A stretch of DNA of 64,000 nt, taken from NCBI GenBank assembly GCA_947496865.1, contig CANMEE010000001.1, forward strand, positions 735,501 through 799,500. The letters run 5' to 3'. Position 1 is the stretch's first letter. Each line of letters starts with the position of its first letter. The position numbers were made by a program, and so were the translations under genes. Below the pieces are notes generated by a model, which was given only the letters and a program-made list of their open reading frames with translations, did not search any database and was not told where the DNA came from. Below are positions 1-8,325 of this stretch, one piece after another. This DNA comes from an uncultured Sphingomonadaceae bacterium. GTDB taxonomy: Bacteria > Pseudomonadota > Alphaproteobacteria > Sphingomonadales > Sphingomonadaceae.

Positions 1-800
1 TCAAAGATGCTGAACGCCCGGTCCATCTGGCGATTAGCTATGATGAAGAAATTGGCTGCCTCGGGGCGCCCGCGATGATCGAGGAAATTGCCGCCACCCT
101 GCCGAGACCTGCGCTGGCGATTATCGGTGAACCGACAATGATGAAGGTGGTGACAGGCCACAAGGGTATTTGCGTCCACGAGGTGGAAGTGCTCGGCCAT
201 GAAGCGCATAGCAGCCTGACCCATCTTGGTATTTCCGCGAATATGGTCGCGATCGAACTCATGCATGATTTGGCCGAACTAGCGCGTGAGCTGTGGGAAA
301 ATGCTGACCCGCACTCTCCGTTCACTCCGCCACATGCCACGCTGACCATCGGCAAGATGGAGGGCGGCACCGCGGCCAACATCTTGGCCCGTCGCGCACA
401 TTTCTTTTTTGACCTGCGCTGCCCGCCTGATGTTGATCCCGACACAATCTTAAAACCGTTCAAAGAAAAAGCTGCTGCTATTGACGCGCAACTGAAACAG
501 GCCTTCCCTGATACCGGCGTACGCGTAGAACAGCTCTCAAACGCACCGCCACTGAGCCACTCCGGATCGGAAGACGCCGAAGCCTTTGTCCGCAAGCTGA
601 CAGGAGACAACGCGCCTGCAGGGGTGGTATCCTACGCCGCCGAAGCAGGGCAGTTTCAACAAGCTGGCTTTCCCACCGTAATTTGCGGACCCGGCTCCAT
701 CGAACAAGCCCATCAGCCCAATGAATATGTCAGCCTAGAGCAATTCACTCGCGGTGCCGATTTCATGCTGCGATTGATCGAAGAAATGCAACAAGAGTAA
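1..800 (+). CDS. argE: Acetylornithine deacetylase (M20 family), 5'-truncated by window edge
   Basis: The reading frame is open from base 3 to the stop at 798-800, so the N-terminal part lies outside the window. ArgE is a cytoplasmic metallopeptidase-like enzyme that removes the acetyl group from N-acetylornithine in arginine synthesis. The visible part begins just before the M20 metal-site motif SYDEEIGCLGAP, which holds the catalytic Glu pair. A dimerisation lid domain follows, then GGTAANILARRAHFFFDLR, and near the C-terminus YAAEAGQFQQAGFP and AHQPNEY with the last metal-binding His. These are ArgE/DapE/CPG2-family landmarks, and the AAEAGQF/GPGSIEQAHQPNEY end is typical of ArgE. A related M20 deacylase cannot be fully excluded without the N-terminus. 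Confidence 0.85.
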   Translation, partial: KDAERPVHLAISYDEEIGCLGAPAMIEEIAATLPRPALAIIGEPTMMKVVTGHKGICVHEVEVLGHEAHSSLTHLGISANMVAIELMHDLAELARELWENADPHSPFTPPHATLTIGKMEGGTAANILARRAHFFFDLRCPPDVDPDTILKPFKEKAAAIDAQLKQAFPDTGVRVEQLSNAPPLSHSGSEDAEAFVRKLTGDNAPAGVVSYAAEAGQFQQAGFPTVICGPGSIEQAHQPNEYVSLEQFTRGADFMLRLIEEMQQE

Positions 801-1094
801 GCGAACAGAAACCGGTTTGCGCGACGGCTGATGGCGAGACCCGCGCGGCAATATGTCAGCGGATTGATGGTGTCGCGGGCGGCTTGATCGAAATTTGACC
901 CACGGTCTAACCGAGCAGGTCAGTTGCGATTCGGTACCGTCAATCTGTGTCAGGGCCGAGCCATCTGACAAAAATGACAGATGCTTGTTACATCTTCACG
1001 GCAGCATGGTTTGTTTACGGTACGGAATGCGCGGGTTATCGCATGGCCTGCAAAAACCTAGCTTTTTAGCGGAAATTGGCCTATTATTGGCACC
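801..1094. other. Intergenic region, no gene seen
   Basis: About 290 bases separate argE from the desaturase gene. The short open frames here have no recognisable product or ribosome binding site. I see no convincing terminator hairpin or tRNA. The region presumably holds the desaturase promoter, but no clear -35/-10 pair stands out. Confidence 0.5.
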
Positions 1095-2156
1095 ATGCCA
1101 GCCGTTAAAGCCGCCCGACCAACAGATATTTTCCCCCGCGAGCAGTGGGCACGCTTAACGCGTATATCGCCCTCACGGGGTCTTTGGTTGATCCTACATG
1201 GCTGGTTGACGACGGCTTTGGTTCTAACGGGCACAGCGTTATTATGGGATTGGCATTGGCTGGCTGGTCTCGTCGCCTTCCCATTTGCGGTCGCCATTGT
1301 CGGCGGGCGACAATTGGGCCTTTCGATATTGATGCACGAAGGCGCGCATGGATTGCTTCATTCCAATCGCAAGGTCAATAATTTCGCCGGCCAATGGCTT
1401 AGCGGCGCGGCGACAGGAAGCGATCTGCATAGTTACCGCGCCTATCACCTGACCCATCACAAATATACGCAGCAGCCCGAAGATCCTGATCTTGCGCTGT
1501 CAAAGCCATTTCCGACAACGCCAGAGAGTATGAAGCGCAAAGTCTTTCGCGATTTGAGCGGGCAAACATTCCTGAAACAGCGCAGTGGTCAGTTGGTTGC
1601 AGCTTGGTTTGGCTTAAAGGCGATGTTGCGCGGCTCGCCTTCGACCGATGGCAATGGCAAGCGCGACACCTCGGCTGGCACACCGCTTAACCGCGGCGGC
1701 GCTGCTGGCGTCTCTGCGCCGGTAACCGACTTGAGCGGCGCCATACGGACCACCAAGACTGTGGCACGCTTTCTGCTGATCCAGTTCATCGTTCTGGCCG
1801 TCAGCCTGGCAACATTGGGCATCATCCCCTTTCTGATATGGATTATCGCGCTGGCAACAACGTTCCAGCTTTTCCTGCGTATCCGCAATATTGCCGAACA
1901 TGCCTGCACGACGACGGGCAGCGATGACCCCTTCACCCACGCCCGCACCACCTATGCAAACCTGCTCGAACGTACAATGGTCGCACCCTATTGGGTGAAT
2001 TATCATAGCGAGCATCATCTGTTCATGGGTGTGCCCTGCTATAATCTGCCCAAAGCGCATGCGCACTTAATAGCCAAAGGCATGGAAGACCGCATGACGA
2101 TTGCGGGCGGATATCGGGATGTCCTGAAGCAAGTCACCCGCCCCGCAACGGCCTAA
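1095..2156 (+). CDS. Fatty acid desaturase family protein
   Basis: A 353-residue integral membrane di-iron protein. The three histidine boxes of the desaturase/hydroxylase superfamily are visible: HEGAHG near residue 82, HLTHHKYT near residue 118, and HSEHHLF near residue 304. Hydrophobic segments lie near residues 35-75 and 225-260. Family members insert double bonds or hydroxyls into acyl lipids or carotenoids using O2. The substrate here is unknown. A low-complexity linker (about residues 180-215) between box 2 and the second membrane pair is longer than usual. No strong Shine-Dalgarno precedes the ATG. The gene ends convergently with the cupin gene, the two stops overlapping by a few bases. 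Confidence 0.85.
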   Translation: MPAVKAARPTDIFPREQWARLTRISPSRGLWLILHGWLTTALVLTGTALLWDWHWLAGLVAFPFAVAIVGGRQLGLSILMHEGAHGLLHSNRKVNNFAGQWLSGAATGSDLHSYRAYHLTHHKYTQQPEDPDLALSKPFPTTPESMKRKVFRDLSGQTFLKQRSGQLVAAWFGLKAMLRGSPSTDGNGKRDTSAGTPLNRGGAAGVSAPVTDLSGAIRTTKTVARFLLIQFIVLAVSLATLGIIPFLIWIIALATTFQLFLRIRNIAEHACTTTGSDDPFTHARTTYANLLERTMVAPYWVNYHSEHHLFMGVPCYNLPKAHAHLIAKGMEDRMTIAGGYRDVLKQVTRPATA

Positions 2157-2833
2157 GCGGCAAATTTTCCAAGTTTATCAGCTGTCAGATGGCCGGTTTT
2201 GGTCCAGGCTAGACACCCCTCTTTGCTAAAAGGCGTATGCGTCCATCCCGGCGGAGTCCGATCCCAAGTGCCAGTGGGATAAACACCATGTTCGTCCGCC
2301 AGACTGCCTTGCAGGATATAGGTTTCACTGCCACCTTCATGGACATGTTCGGGATAGCTGCTGCCCGGCGCCCATCTGACGATCTTTACTTCTTCACGTT
2401 CAAAGCGGTGGAGCCATGCAAATTCGACGCCGGGCGCGCCACCATCTTCAAATTCAAGGCTGTTGATATCGACCGAGAAATGCGCCTTATCCGCTGGATC
2501 AAATTGATGTAGTTTCACCAAGATAATGCAGCCATCCTGACTATGCGGCTTATGGCTGGTTCCAATCGGATTGCGCACATAGGTACCGGTCGGAAAATCG
2601 CCATGCTCGTCAGAGAATATACCGTTCACAACCAGAAATTCCTCTCCGCCGCTATGGACATGGGGATCAAAATAGCTGCCAGGGGCATAGCGCACCAACG
2701 AGGTGGCTCGAGCAACCTCTCCGCCGACCCGGTCGAGCATTTTGCGCTCGACACCGGGCAACGGAGAGGGAACCCATTTCATATCCTCGGGTCTGAGGAC
2801 CACGGGTTTGTCAAAATCAGCGTTGATCCTCAT
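2153..2833 (-). CDS. Tandem cupin-domain protein (ChrR-like cupin)
   Basis: 226 residues from the ATG at 2831-2833, chosen because a good ribosome site (CGGAG) precedes it; a longer frame to 2908 would overlap the GST gene. Two similar cupin halves are visible. Each has a metal-binding pattern: YFDPHVHSGGEEFLVV near residue 50 and YPEHVHEGGSETYIL near residue 155, each followed by a G-x5-P-x-G-x3 motif (FPTGTYVRNP, YPTGTWDRTP). This matches the ChrR-type cupin found in anti-sigma factors and stand-alone metalloproteins. There is no zinc-binding anti-sigma domain, so an anti-sigma role is unlikely. It follows the GST gene by 14 bases and is probably co-transcribed with it, which suggests a detoxification or stress role (inference). 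Confidence 0.75.
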   Translation of the reverse strand: MRINADFDKPVVLRPEDMKWVPSPLPGVERKMLDRVGGEVARATSLVRYAPGSYFDPHVHSGGEEFLVVNGIFSDEHGDFPTGTYVRNPIGTSHKPHSQDGCIILVKLHQFDPADKAHFSVDINSLEFEDGGAPGVEFAWLHRFEREEVKIVRWAPGSSYPEHVHEGGSETYILQGSLADEHGVYPTGTWDRTPPGWTHTPFSKEGCLAWTKTGHLTADKLGKFAA

Positions 2834-2847
2834 CTCTAAGTCTCCGT

Positions 2848-3468
2848 TTAGCCAGCGATGCTCGGGCGGGTTTCCACCTTTGCGCGCCATTGCGCAAGAT
2901 TTTTGCAATCGGCTGGCGTTTCCACGCCGGCAAAATCTGCAAAGCCAAGGCCAGCAAAAGCAGTGATATCCGCGACAGTGAAGCCGTCACCCGCTAGATA
3001 GGGTTGCTCGGCCAGAACACCGTCAAGATAGCGCATGGTGGAGACGGCCCGGTCTTTTTGGTGATTGCCCCATTCCGCGCATTGATAGGTTTCTATCGAT
3101 TCACCTAGTCCGGATGTCGCGTGATGGAAATAAGTCGCAACCGCATCAAGCAGTCCCGCCTCGGCCCGCCGCTGCATCATCGCAATCACGCCCCGCTCCT
3201 TTGGTGACTTGCCGGTGAGTTCTTTCTCGTCGGTTAGATTATCGAGATATTCAGTGATCGCGCTACATTCGGAAATCATCGTGCCGTCTTCCAGTTCCAG
3301 CACTGGCACAGCCGCTGACGGGTTCTTTTCCAGAAATTCGGGTTTCCGGTGCTCCCCTTCAGGAACATTGATCGAGATAAATTCCACCTGATCAAATAGG
3401 CCTTTTTCTTTGAGCGCAATACGAACACGGGCGGGATTGGGGAAACCTTCAAAATCATAAACCTTCAT
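2848..3468 (-). CDS. Glutathione S-transferase family protein
   Basis: 206 residues from the ATG at 3466-3468, preceded by GAGAAAGG. An alternative frame runs 22 codons further upstream, but it would run through the putative operator. The N-terminal thioredoxin-like GST domain is recognisable (MKVYDFEGFPNPARVRIAL, then NPSAAVPVLELEDGTMISECSAI, the cis-Pro and glutathione gamma-Glu binding loop). An all-alpha C-terminal domain ends in FTVADITAFAGLGFADFAG, the usual N-capping box region. The enzyme conjugates glutathione to electrophiles in the cytoplasm; the substrate is unknown. It is divergent from a TetR gene, with two inverted repeats between them, and followed by a cupin gene, so it is probably induced when the TetR ligand is present. 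Confidence 0.85.
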   Translation of the reverse strand: MKVYDFEGFPNPARVRIALKEKGLFDQVEFISINVPEGEHRKPEFLEKNPSAAVPVLELEDGTMISECSAITEYLDNLTDEKELTGKSPKERGVIAMMQRRAEAGLLDAVATYFHHATSGLGESIETYQCAEWGNHQKDRAVSTMRYLDGVLAEQPYLAGDGFTVADITAFAGLGFADFAGVETPADCKNLAQWRAKVETRPSIAG

Positions 3469-3491
3469 AGCCAGGCCTTTCTCTGTTTTAG

Positions 3492-3507
3492 TACCTATCG
3501 ATAGGTA
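3492..3507. promoter_or_regulatory. Putative TetR operator 1 (perfect 16-bp palindrome)
   Basis: TACCTATCGATAGGTA is a perfect palindrome 24 bases upstream of the GST start. Its half-site ACCTATC/GATAGGT recurs in operator 2, 30 bases away. Its position between a divergent TetR gene and its neighbour is where TetR-family operators normally lie. Binding is inference. Confidence 0.65.
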
Positions 3508-3536
3508 GGTATCACTGGAATCACACTTGATCAACC

Positions 3537-3552
3537 CCTATCTTGTGATAGG
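3537..3552. promoter_or_regulatory. Putative TetR operator 2 (CCTATC-N4-GATAGG)
   Basis: CCTATCTTGTGATAGG is an inverted repeat with 6-bp arms and a 4-base spacer, ending 12 bases before the GTG start of the TetR gene. It has the same half-site as operator 1 but different arm spacing. The position would allow autorepression. Binding is inference. Confidence 0.6.
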
Positions 3553-3564
3553 TAAACGAAACAG

Positions 3565-4119
3565 GTGGGAGCAGATACGATTAGCAGGCGCGATCAGATA
3601 TTGGATATTGCCGAACGCGGATATCGGCGGGGCGGCTTTACGGGACTTAGCTATCGCGACATTGCCGCTGCGCTGGATATGAAAAGCGCGTCCGTGCATT
3701 ACCATTTTCCGCACAAGGAAGATCTCGGCAAGGCGGTGGTGGAACGCTATACCAATAATCTGCTGGATGCTTTGGGCGCGCCCGACGCAGCGGCAGAAAC
3801 AGAGGCGGACCGTCTTGACCGTCTCGTTGGAGCCTATCGCGCCGCTTATACAGAGGGCGACAGCAGCTGCCTCTGCGCCGTATTAGGGGCTGTTAGCCCG
3901 CAATTGCCGCCAGCGGTGCAAGAGGCTGTAAACCGGTTTTTCTCGCGCTTGATATTGTGGACGGAGACCGCATTGTCAGGCGCCACAAGGGCCACCGACC
4001 TGACAGCCTCTCACATTATCTCTGCCTTACAGGGCGCGATGATACTCTCGGTCGCCATGGGTGATGCACGCTATCTTGAAGAGGTTGCCGACAATTTGAC
4101 GCAAAAGAGTAGCAGCTAG
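3565..4119 (+). CDS. TetR/AcrR family transcriptional regulator
   Basis: 184 residues starting with GTG at 3565. The N-terminal HTH is clear: RRDQILDIAERGYRRGGFTGLSYRDIAAAL, then MKSASVHYHFPHKEDL (recognition helix and the start of helix 4). The C-terminal ligand domain includes a Cys-x-Cys in SSCLCAVLGAVSP near residue 95, a position similar to that in TetR regulators where Cys pairs sense electrophiles; such sensing here is inference. The stop codon directly abuts the ATG of the YeeE gene, so the two form an operon. It probably controls itself, YeeE and the divergent GST-cupin genes through the two inverted repeats. The start codon is somewhat uncertain, because the ribosome site is weak. 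Confidence 0.85.
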   Translation: MGADTISRRDQILDIAERGYRRGGFTGLSYRDIAAALDMKSASVHYHFPHKEDLGKAVVERYTNNLLDALGAPDAAAETEADRLDRLVGAYRAAYTEGDSSCLCAVLGAVSPQLPPAVQEAVNRFFSRLILWTETALSGATRATDLTASHIISALQGAMILSVAMGDARYLEEVADNLTQKSSS

Positions 4120-5076
4120 ATGACCGGCTTTCTGATTGTCCCGTTAGCCTTCATTCTGGGATTTGCTCTTGTCCGCGCGGCGACATGCACCGTTGCCGCA
4201 ACGATGCGCTGGGTGAACGAAGGCAAGATGGATTGGTTGTTCGGCTTACTGGTCGTCGCATCATGGGCGGGATTGGTGTTATTTCTGCTCTTACAATATT
4301 CCGGCCGCGCGCATATCCCGGTCGACATCGAAATAGGATGGCCGCTCTTTGTCGGCGCCGTTATCATGGGATTGGGCGCAATCATCAACAAAGGATGTTT
4401 TGTCGGCACAGTTGGCTATATCGGCACAGGCAAGTTCAGCTATTTGCTGACCTTTGTTGGTCTCGCTCTTGCTTTGTTACTTTTGCGCGCTGACCTATTC
4501 GATCTCATTGATCCCGTGACCTACAAAAAACGGATTCCCTTTGAAGACAGTCTCACCAAGCAGATCGCGGTTGGCGGCTTTGCCCTGATGGCGCTCGCTA
4601 GCCTCTATCTGATCGCCGCCAAACGCAATATGGCAATGCTGGCCTTGCTTGCCATCGGGATCAGCGCGGCGCTTATCTATGGCACCCGCCCCGAATGGTC
4701 CTATGCCGCGGTGCTGAATAGCCTCATCAGCGGTCAGGGTCTGTCCGTCGGTATGACGGTGGAATTTGCCGTCGTTGCTTTATTTGGCGGCGCTATTTTT
4801 AGCAGCTGGCTGAAGAACCGATTCCACCCGCAATTGGGTACATTGAAAATGGCAAGCGCCAATCTCGCAGGCGGTTTCCTGATGGGTATAGGAGCGGCCA
4901 CTGTCCCCGGCGGCAATGATGTCTTGCTCATGTGGACCATACCCGGGCTTACGCTTTACGGTGTAATTGCTTATCTCGTGATGATTGCGACAATTGCGAT
5001 TATCGTGAAAGCCATGCCCTTGGCGACGCACGTGATGGAAAGCAGCGACTGGTTTTCAAAATCTATGCGCGAATGA
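4120..5076 (+). CDS. YeeE/YedE family membrane transporter
   Basis: 318 residues with about nine or ten hydrophobic segments. The family imports sulfur compounds such as thiosulfate across the inner membrane. The motif NKGCFVGTVGYIGTGKFSYL near residue 90 is the family's conserved Cys-containing segment. The second internal repeat carries GIGAATVPGGNDVLLMWTIPG, where classical members usually have a second Cys; that Cys is absent here. The gene begins directly at the end of the TetR gene, so it is translationally linked to it. Together with the divergent GST this suggests a unit handling reactive sulfur or electrophiles (inference). Confidence 0.75.
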   Translation: MTGFLIVPLAFILGFALVRAATCTVAATMRWVNEGKMDWLFGLLVVASWAGLVLFLLLQYSGRAHIPVDIEIGWPLFVGAVIMGLGAIINKGCFVGTVGYIGTGKFSYLLTFVGLALALLLLRADLFDLIDPVTYKKRIPFEDSLTKQIAVGGFALMALASLYLIAAKRNMAMLALLAIGISAALIYGTRPEWSYAAVLNSLISGQGLSVGMTVEFAVVALFGGAIFSSWLKNRFHPQLGTLKMASANLAGGFLMGIGAATVPGGNDVLLMWTIPGLTLYGVIAYLVMIATIAIIVKAMPLATHVMESSDWFSKSMRE

Positions 5077-5542
5077 AACGATGCGCGGCGCGATCCTTTT
5101 TGGTGGTCGCGGGATCAAAAACCTCGCCGTTCATGGCAATATAGACGCCATGGGATAATGTCTGGGTCGCCGCTAGCGCAAAGCCAACGTTAAATTCCGC
5201 ATCGCTGTTGCGCAAAGTCGCAGGTTGCATCGCCCCGGTTATCACAATGGTTTTACCCTTTATGTCCGCCAACACCAAGCCGGTTTGCACCATAGTATCG
5301 GTGCCATGGGTTACGAGTATTTTGTCCGCATCACTGGCGGCAACGGCGTCATGGATCGCTTGCCGGTCCGTGTCTGTCAGTTCGAGACTGTCCTTGCGCA
5401 TCAACTGCGTCACCCGGTGCGGGACATAGACATTATTTTCGGCCAATATGTCGGGCAAAGGGGTCGGACCAATATGATATTCCGATAAGGCATCGAAATA
5501 TATCTTATCAATTGTGCCGCCGGTGGTGAAGATGTCGATCAT
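5063..5542 (-). CDS. Single-domain asparaginase family protein
   Basis: 159 residues from the ATG at 5540-5542, which shares one base with the preceding stop (TGATG). Classical type I/II L-asparaginases are about 330 residues; this has only the N-terminal domain. It keeps both active-site threonine motifs: TTGGTIDK at the N-terminus and VTHGTDTMVQTG near residue 80, plus ITGAMQPATLRNSDAEFN. Short asparaginase-like proteins of this size are known in proteobacteria, and their activity is not well defined. It is the last gene of a lysK-DUF3291-asparaginase unit. Its end overlaps the 3' end of the convergent YeeE gene by 14 bases. Confidence 0.8.
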   Translation of the reverse strand: MIDIFTTGGTIDKIYFDALSEYHIGPTPLPDILAENNVYVPHRVTQLMRKDSLELTDTDRQAIHDAVAASDADKILVTHGTDTMVQTGLVLADIKGKTIVITGAMQPATLRNSDAEFNVGFALAATQTLSHGVYIAMNGEVFDPATTKKDRAAHRFIRA

Positions 5543-6042
5543 CAGGCGCACTCGTCCAGTACGGGAGTCGCAGGCTTTCCGTCCGGAGCATCAAAGGGCT
5601 GGCGGAAGGTAAAAGCCTCTGCGGTCGGACCGCGCTGTTCCAACAGGTCGATCTTTCCCAAACCTTCTTCCACCGATGGTACATGGCCGATCGATATCCA
5701 CCATAAGGCTTGATATACTTCAATTTGCTCCGCCCATTCCTTGCGGCGGCGCATGATCGCAAGATGCTCTGGATTCCGGTAGACAAAATCCCCCAGTGAC
5801 TGGACATCTTCCCAGACCGACATGTTCACGGCCAGACGTGGATCGTCCGGAACGGGATCAATATCGACGGCATCATTACCCTCACCCACCAATCGCCAGA
5901 TAAAGCCTGGCGCCTTGTCCGCCAGTGCGTTTACCGGATCAAGTGCGTCCATGAAATCGGCATTGGCCGGATCGTCCTTTTGCCGCTTAAAGCGCAGGAT
6001 ATTAATCTGCGCGAGGTGATAACCACTCCTGCCATTACTCAT
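5542..6042 (-). CDS. DUF3291-like protein
   Basis: 166 residues. The sequence pattern (YHLAQINILRFKRQKDDP at the start, then LADKAPGFIWRLVGEG, NMSVWEDVQSLGDFVYR, QALWWISIGHVPSVEEGL) matches the DUF3291 family of ferredoxin-like dimeric alpha/beta-barrel proteins. No enzymatic function is established for the family. It overlaps the lysK stop by four bases upstream and the asparaginase start by one base downstream, so it sits inside a translationally coupled operon. It has no signal peptide or membrane segment. Confidence 0.7.
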   Translation of the reverse strand: MSNGRSGYHLAQINILRFKRQKDDPANADFMDALDPVNALADKAPGFIWRLVGEGNDAVDIDPVPDDPRLAVNMSVWEDVQSLGDFVYRNPEHLAIMRRRKEWAEQIEVYQALWWISIGHVPSVEEGLGKIDLLEQRGPTAEAFTFRQPFDAPDGKPATPVLDECA

Positions 6043-7622
6043 GACAGGGCCTCAGCAATCAGCTTGCGCGTGTTCTCCACACCATAGAGCGCGATGAAAC
6101 TGCCCATGCGCGGCCCTTGCGAGCTGCCCAATAAGGTCCCGTAAAGCGCCTTGAACCAGTCGCGCAGATTTTCAAAATCGCCCTCTTTGCCAATGGTATA
6201 AATAATCGTCTGGATGTCCTCGGCCACCGGATTTTCTGGCAATCCGCCCAGCTCATTATCCAGCCGTTCGAGTGCTGCCACTTCGACACCTTCCGGCTTC
6301 CGTCGTTTCAGCGTCGGCGCGATGAAATCCTTATGATAGGCCATGGCATTGCCGATCAGCTCATCCAGATCAGGATATTTCTCGGGTGTGGCATCGGGCG
6401 CATATTGGCGCAAATAGCCCCAGATTTGTTCGCGGTCCGCGTCGCCCATCACGCCGACCAGATTGAGCAACAACCCGAAAGTTACCGGAATAGTATCGCC
6501 CGGCACATCGCCGCCATGAACATGGTGCACGGCATTGCCGAGTTGTTTGTCAGGGGCTTGGGTCTGCCAGTTGGCGCGGAACTGGAAATATTCATCCACC
6601 GCTTTGGGGATCACGCCCAGATGCAGCTGCTTAGCTGATTTAGGTTCCCGGTAAATATAAAAGGCCAGACTGTTTTCCGAGCCATAGCGCAGCCAGTCGT
6701 CGAGCGACAAACCATTGCCTTTTGACTTGGAAATCTTCTCGCCTTTTTCGTCGAGGAACATTTCGTAGATCAGGCCTTCAGGCTTGCGCGCGCCGAGCAC
6801 TTTGGCGATCTTGCCCGATTGAACGCCGCTGTCGGTCAAATCTTTGCCATACATTTCATAGTCAACGCCCAAAGCCACCCAGCGCATCGCCCAGTCAACT
6901 TTCCATTGCAGCTTCGCGCCGCCGGTCAGGGCATTATGCTCGATCATCTCACCGTCATCTTCAAAACGCACAATACCCGCATCCGCATCGACAATCTCAA
7001 CCGGCACCTGCAAGACATGGCCCGTCTTTGGACTGATTGGCAGGATCGGTGAATAAGTCGCCTGCCGCTCTTTGCCGAGCGTGGGTAGCATGATGTCCAA
7101 TATCTGCTGATTGCGTGCCAGTACCAGTTTCAACGTCTCGTCAAAGGCGCCGCTTTGATATTGCTCGGTTGAAGAGATGAACTCATAATCAAAACCAAAG
7201 CGATCGAGAAACTCGCGCAGCATCGCATTATTATGCGCTGCGAAGCTTTCATATTCCGTGTCGAAGGGGTTCGGTACCTGCGTCAATGGCTTATGGAGAT
7301 GCTCGGCCAACATATCCTGATTGGGGACATTGGTCGGTACTTTGCGAAAGCCATCCATATCATCGGAAAAGGCAATCAGCCGCGTCGGATTGCCTGTCAG
7401 TGTCTCATAGGCACGGCGCACCATGGTGGTACGCAACACTTCGTTGAATGTACCGATATGCGGAAGGCCGGATGGACCATAGCCGGTTTCGAACAGCATC
7501 GGTTCACCGCCGGGTTTAGGCGCAGGCGCGCCGCGCTCACCGCGATAGCGTTTGAGCAATTTGCGGGCTTCTTCAAATGGCCATGCTTTGGATTGCTGTG
7601 CTGCTTCACGATAATCGGTCAC
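6039..7622 (-). CDS. lysK: Lysine--tRNA ligase, class I
   Basis: 527 residues. This is the class I (Rossmann-fold) lysyl-tRNA synthetase found in archaea and many alphaproteobacteria, unrelated to the class II enzyme of E. coli. It charges tRNA-Lys in the cytoplasm. The HIGH-type motif is SGLPHIGTFNEV near residue 55 and the KMSKS-type motif is GEKISKSKGNGL near residue 300. The helical C-terminal domain is present and the length is normal. It is the first gene of a minus-strand unit and diverges from the NnrU-like gene across a 112-base gap. Confidence 0.93.
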   Translation of the reverse strand: MTDYREAAQQSKAWPFEEARKLLKRYRGERGAPAPKPGGEPMLFETGYGPSGLPHIGTFNEVLRTTMVRRAYETLTGNPTRLIAFSDDMDGFRKVPTNVPNQDMLAEHLHKPLTQVPNPFDTEYESFAAHNNAMLREFLDRFGFDYEFISSTEQYQSGAFDETLKLVLARNQQILDIMLPTLGKERQATYSPILPISPKTGHVLQVPVEIVDADAGIVRFEDDGEMIEHNALTGGAKLQWKVDWAMRWVALGVDYEMYGKDLTDSGVQSGKIAKVLGARKPEGLIYEMFLDEKGEKISKSKGNGLSLDDWLRYGSENSLAFYIYREPKSAKQLHLGVIPKAVDEYFQFRANWQTQAPDKQLGNAVHHVHGGDVPGDTIPVTFGLLLNLVGVMGDADREQIWGYLRQYAPDATPEKYPDLDELIGNAMAYHKDFIAPTLKRRKPEGVEVAALERLDNELGGLPENPVAEDIQTIIYTIGKEGDFENLRDWFKALYGTLLGSSQGPRMGSFIALYGVENTRKLIAEALS

Positions 7623-7734
7623 GATGTGATTGTCCTGTTAAATGGTTGGTGCTGTTTATTTTGCTTGGTTCTGCGCCAATAGTAGCATTACCGTCTATAG
7701 CAAGTTAGAACAGCACAAAAGCAGGAGATTTCAA

Positions 7735-8316
7735 ATGGGTGCATTGATCGCGGGTGTGTTGCTCTGGAGCATCGTTCATCTCGTCAAATCGGTGGCTCCG
7801 GGCCCCAGAACCAACATAAGAGCCAAGATCGGCGAAGGCCCGCATCAGGGGCTAGTGGCTGTGCTGATCATCACAGCCATAGCATTGATGATCTATGGCT
7901 GGCGCACAGCGCAATATGAATTTGTCTATGATCCGCCAACATGGGGTCGGCATCTCAATATGCTAACCATGATCTTTGCAATTTTGCTCTTCGGTGCAGC
8001 GCAAGGAAAGTCCCGGGTCAAGCAAGTCATCCGGCATCCCATGTTAACCGGTGTGGTCGTCTGGTCAGCAGGGCATTTGCTCGCCAATGGCGACAGCCGA
8101 TCGCTGGTTCTCTTCGGCGGTCTTGGCCTTTGGGCACTGCTTTCGATTTTCACCGTGTCCCGTAACGAAGGCGCTTGGGTGAAACCAAGTGAAACCGCCA
8201 CTATGGGCCGCGAGATATTGAGCGTCGTGATCGCGCTGGTGCTTTATATCGTCCTGTTCGGCATGCATCGCTTCTATGCCGGTGTGGCGCTGGCAGGGCC
8301 CAATGCGCCCGGATGA
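7735..8316 (+). CDS. NnrU family integral membrane protein
   Basis: 193 residues from the ATG at 7735, preceded by GCAGGAGA at good spacing; the frame extends upstream without a plausible start. Five or six membrane segments are visible. Conserved NnrU features include LLWSIVHLVKSVAPGPRTNIRAKIGEGPHQGLVA-type and GVVVWSAGHLLANGDSRSLVLFGG-type segments, the latter with the family His and the ANGD motif. NnrU was named from denitrification loci, and the superfamily includes plant zeta-carotene isomerase. No denitrification genes are nearby, so its role here is unknown. Confidence 0.8.
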   Translation: MGALIAGVLLWSIVHLVKSVAPGPRTNIRAKIGEGPHQGLVAVLIITAIALMIYGWRTAQYEFVYDPPTWGRHLNMLTMIFAILLFGAAQGKSRVKQVIRHPMLTGVVVWSAGHLLANGDSRSLVLFGGLGLWALLSIFTVSRNEGAWVKPSETATMGREILSVVIALVLYIVLFGMHRFYAGVALAGPNAPG

Positions 8317-8325
8317 CGGCATAGC

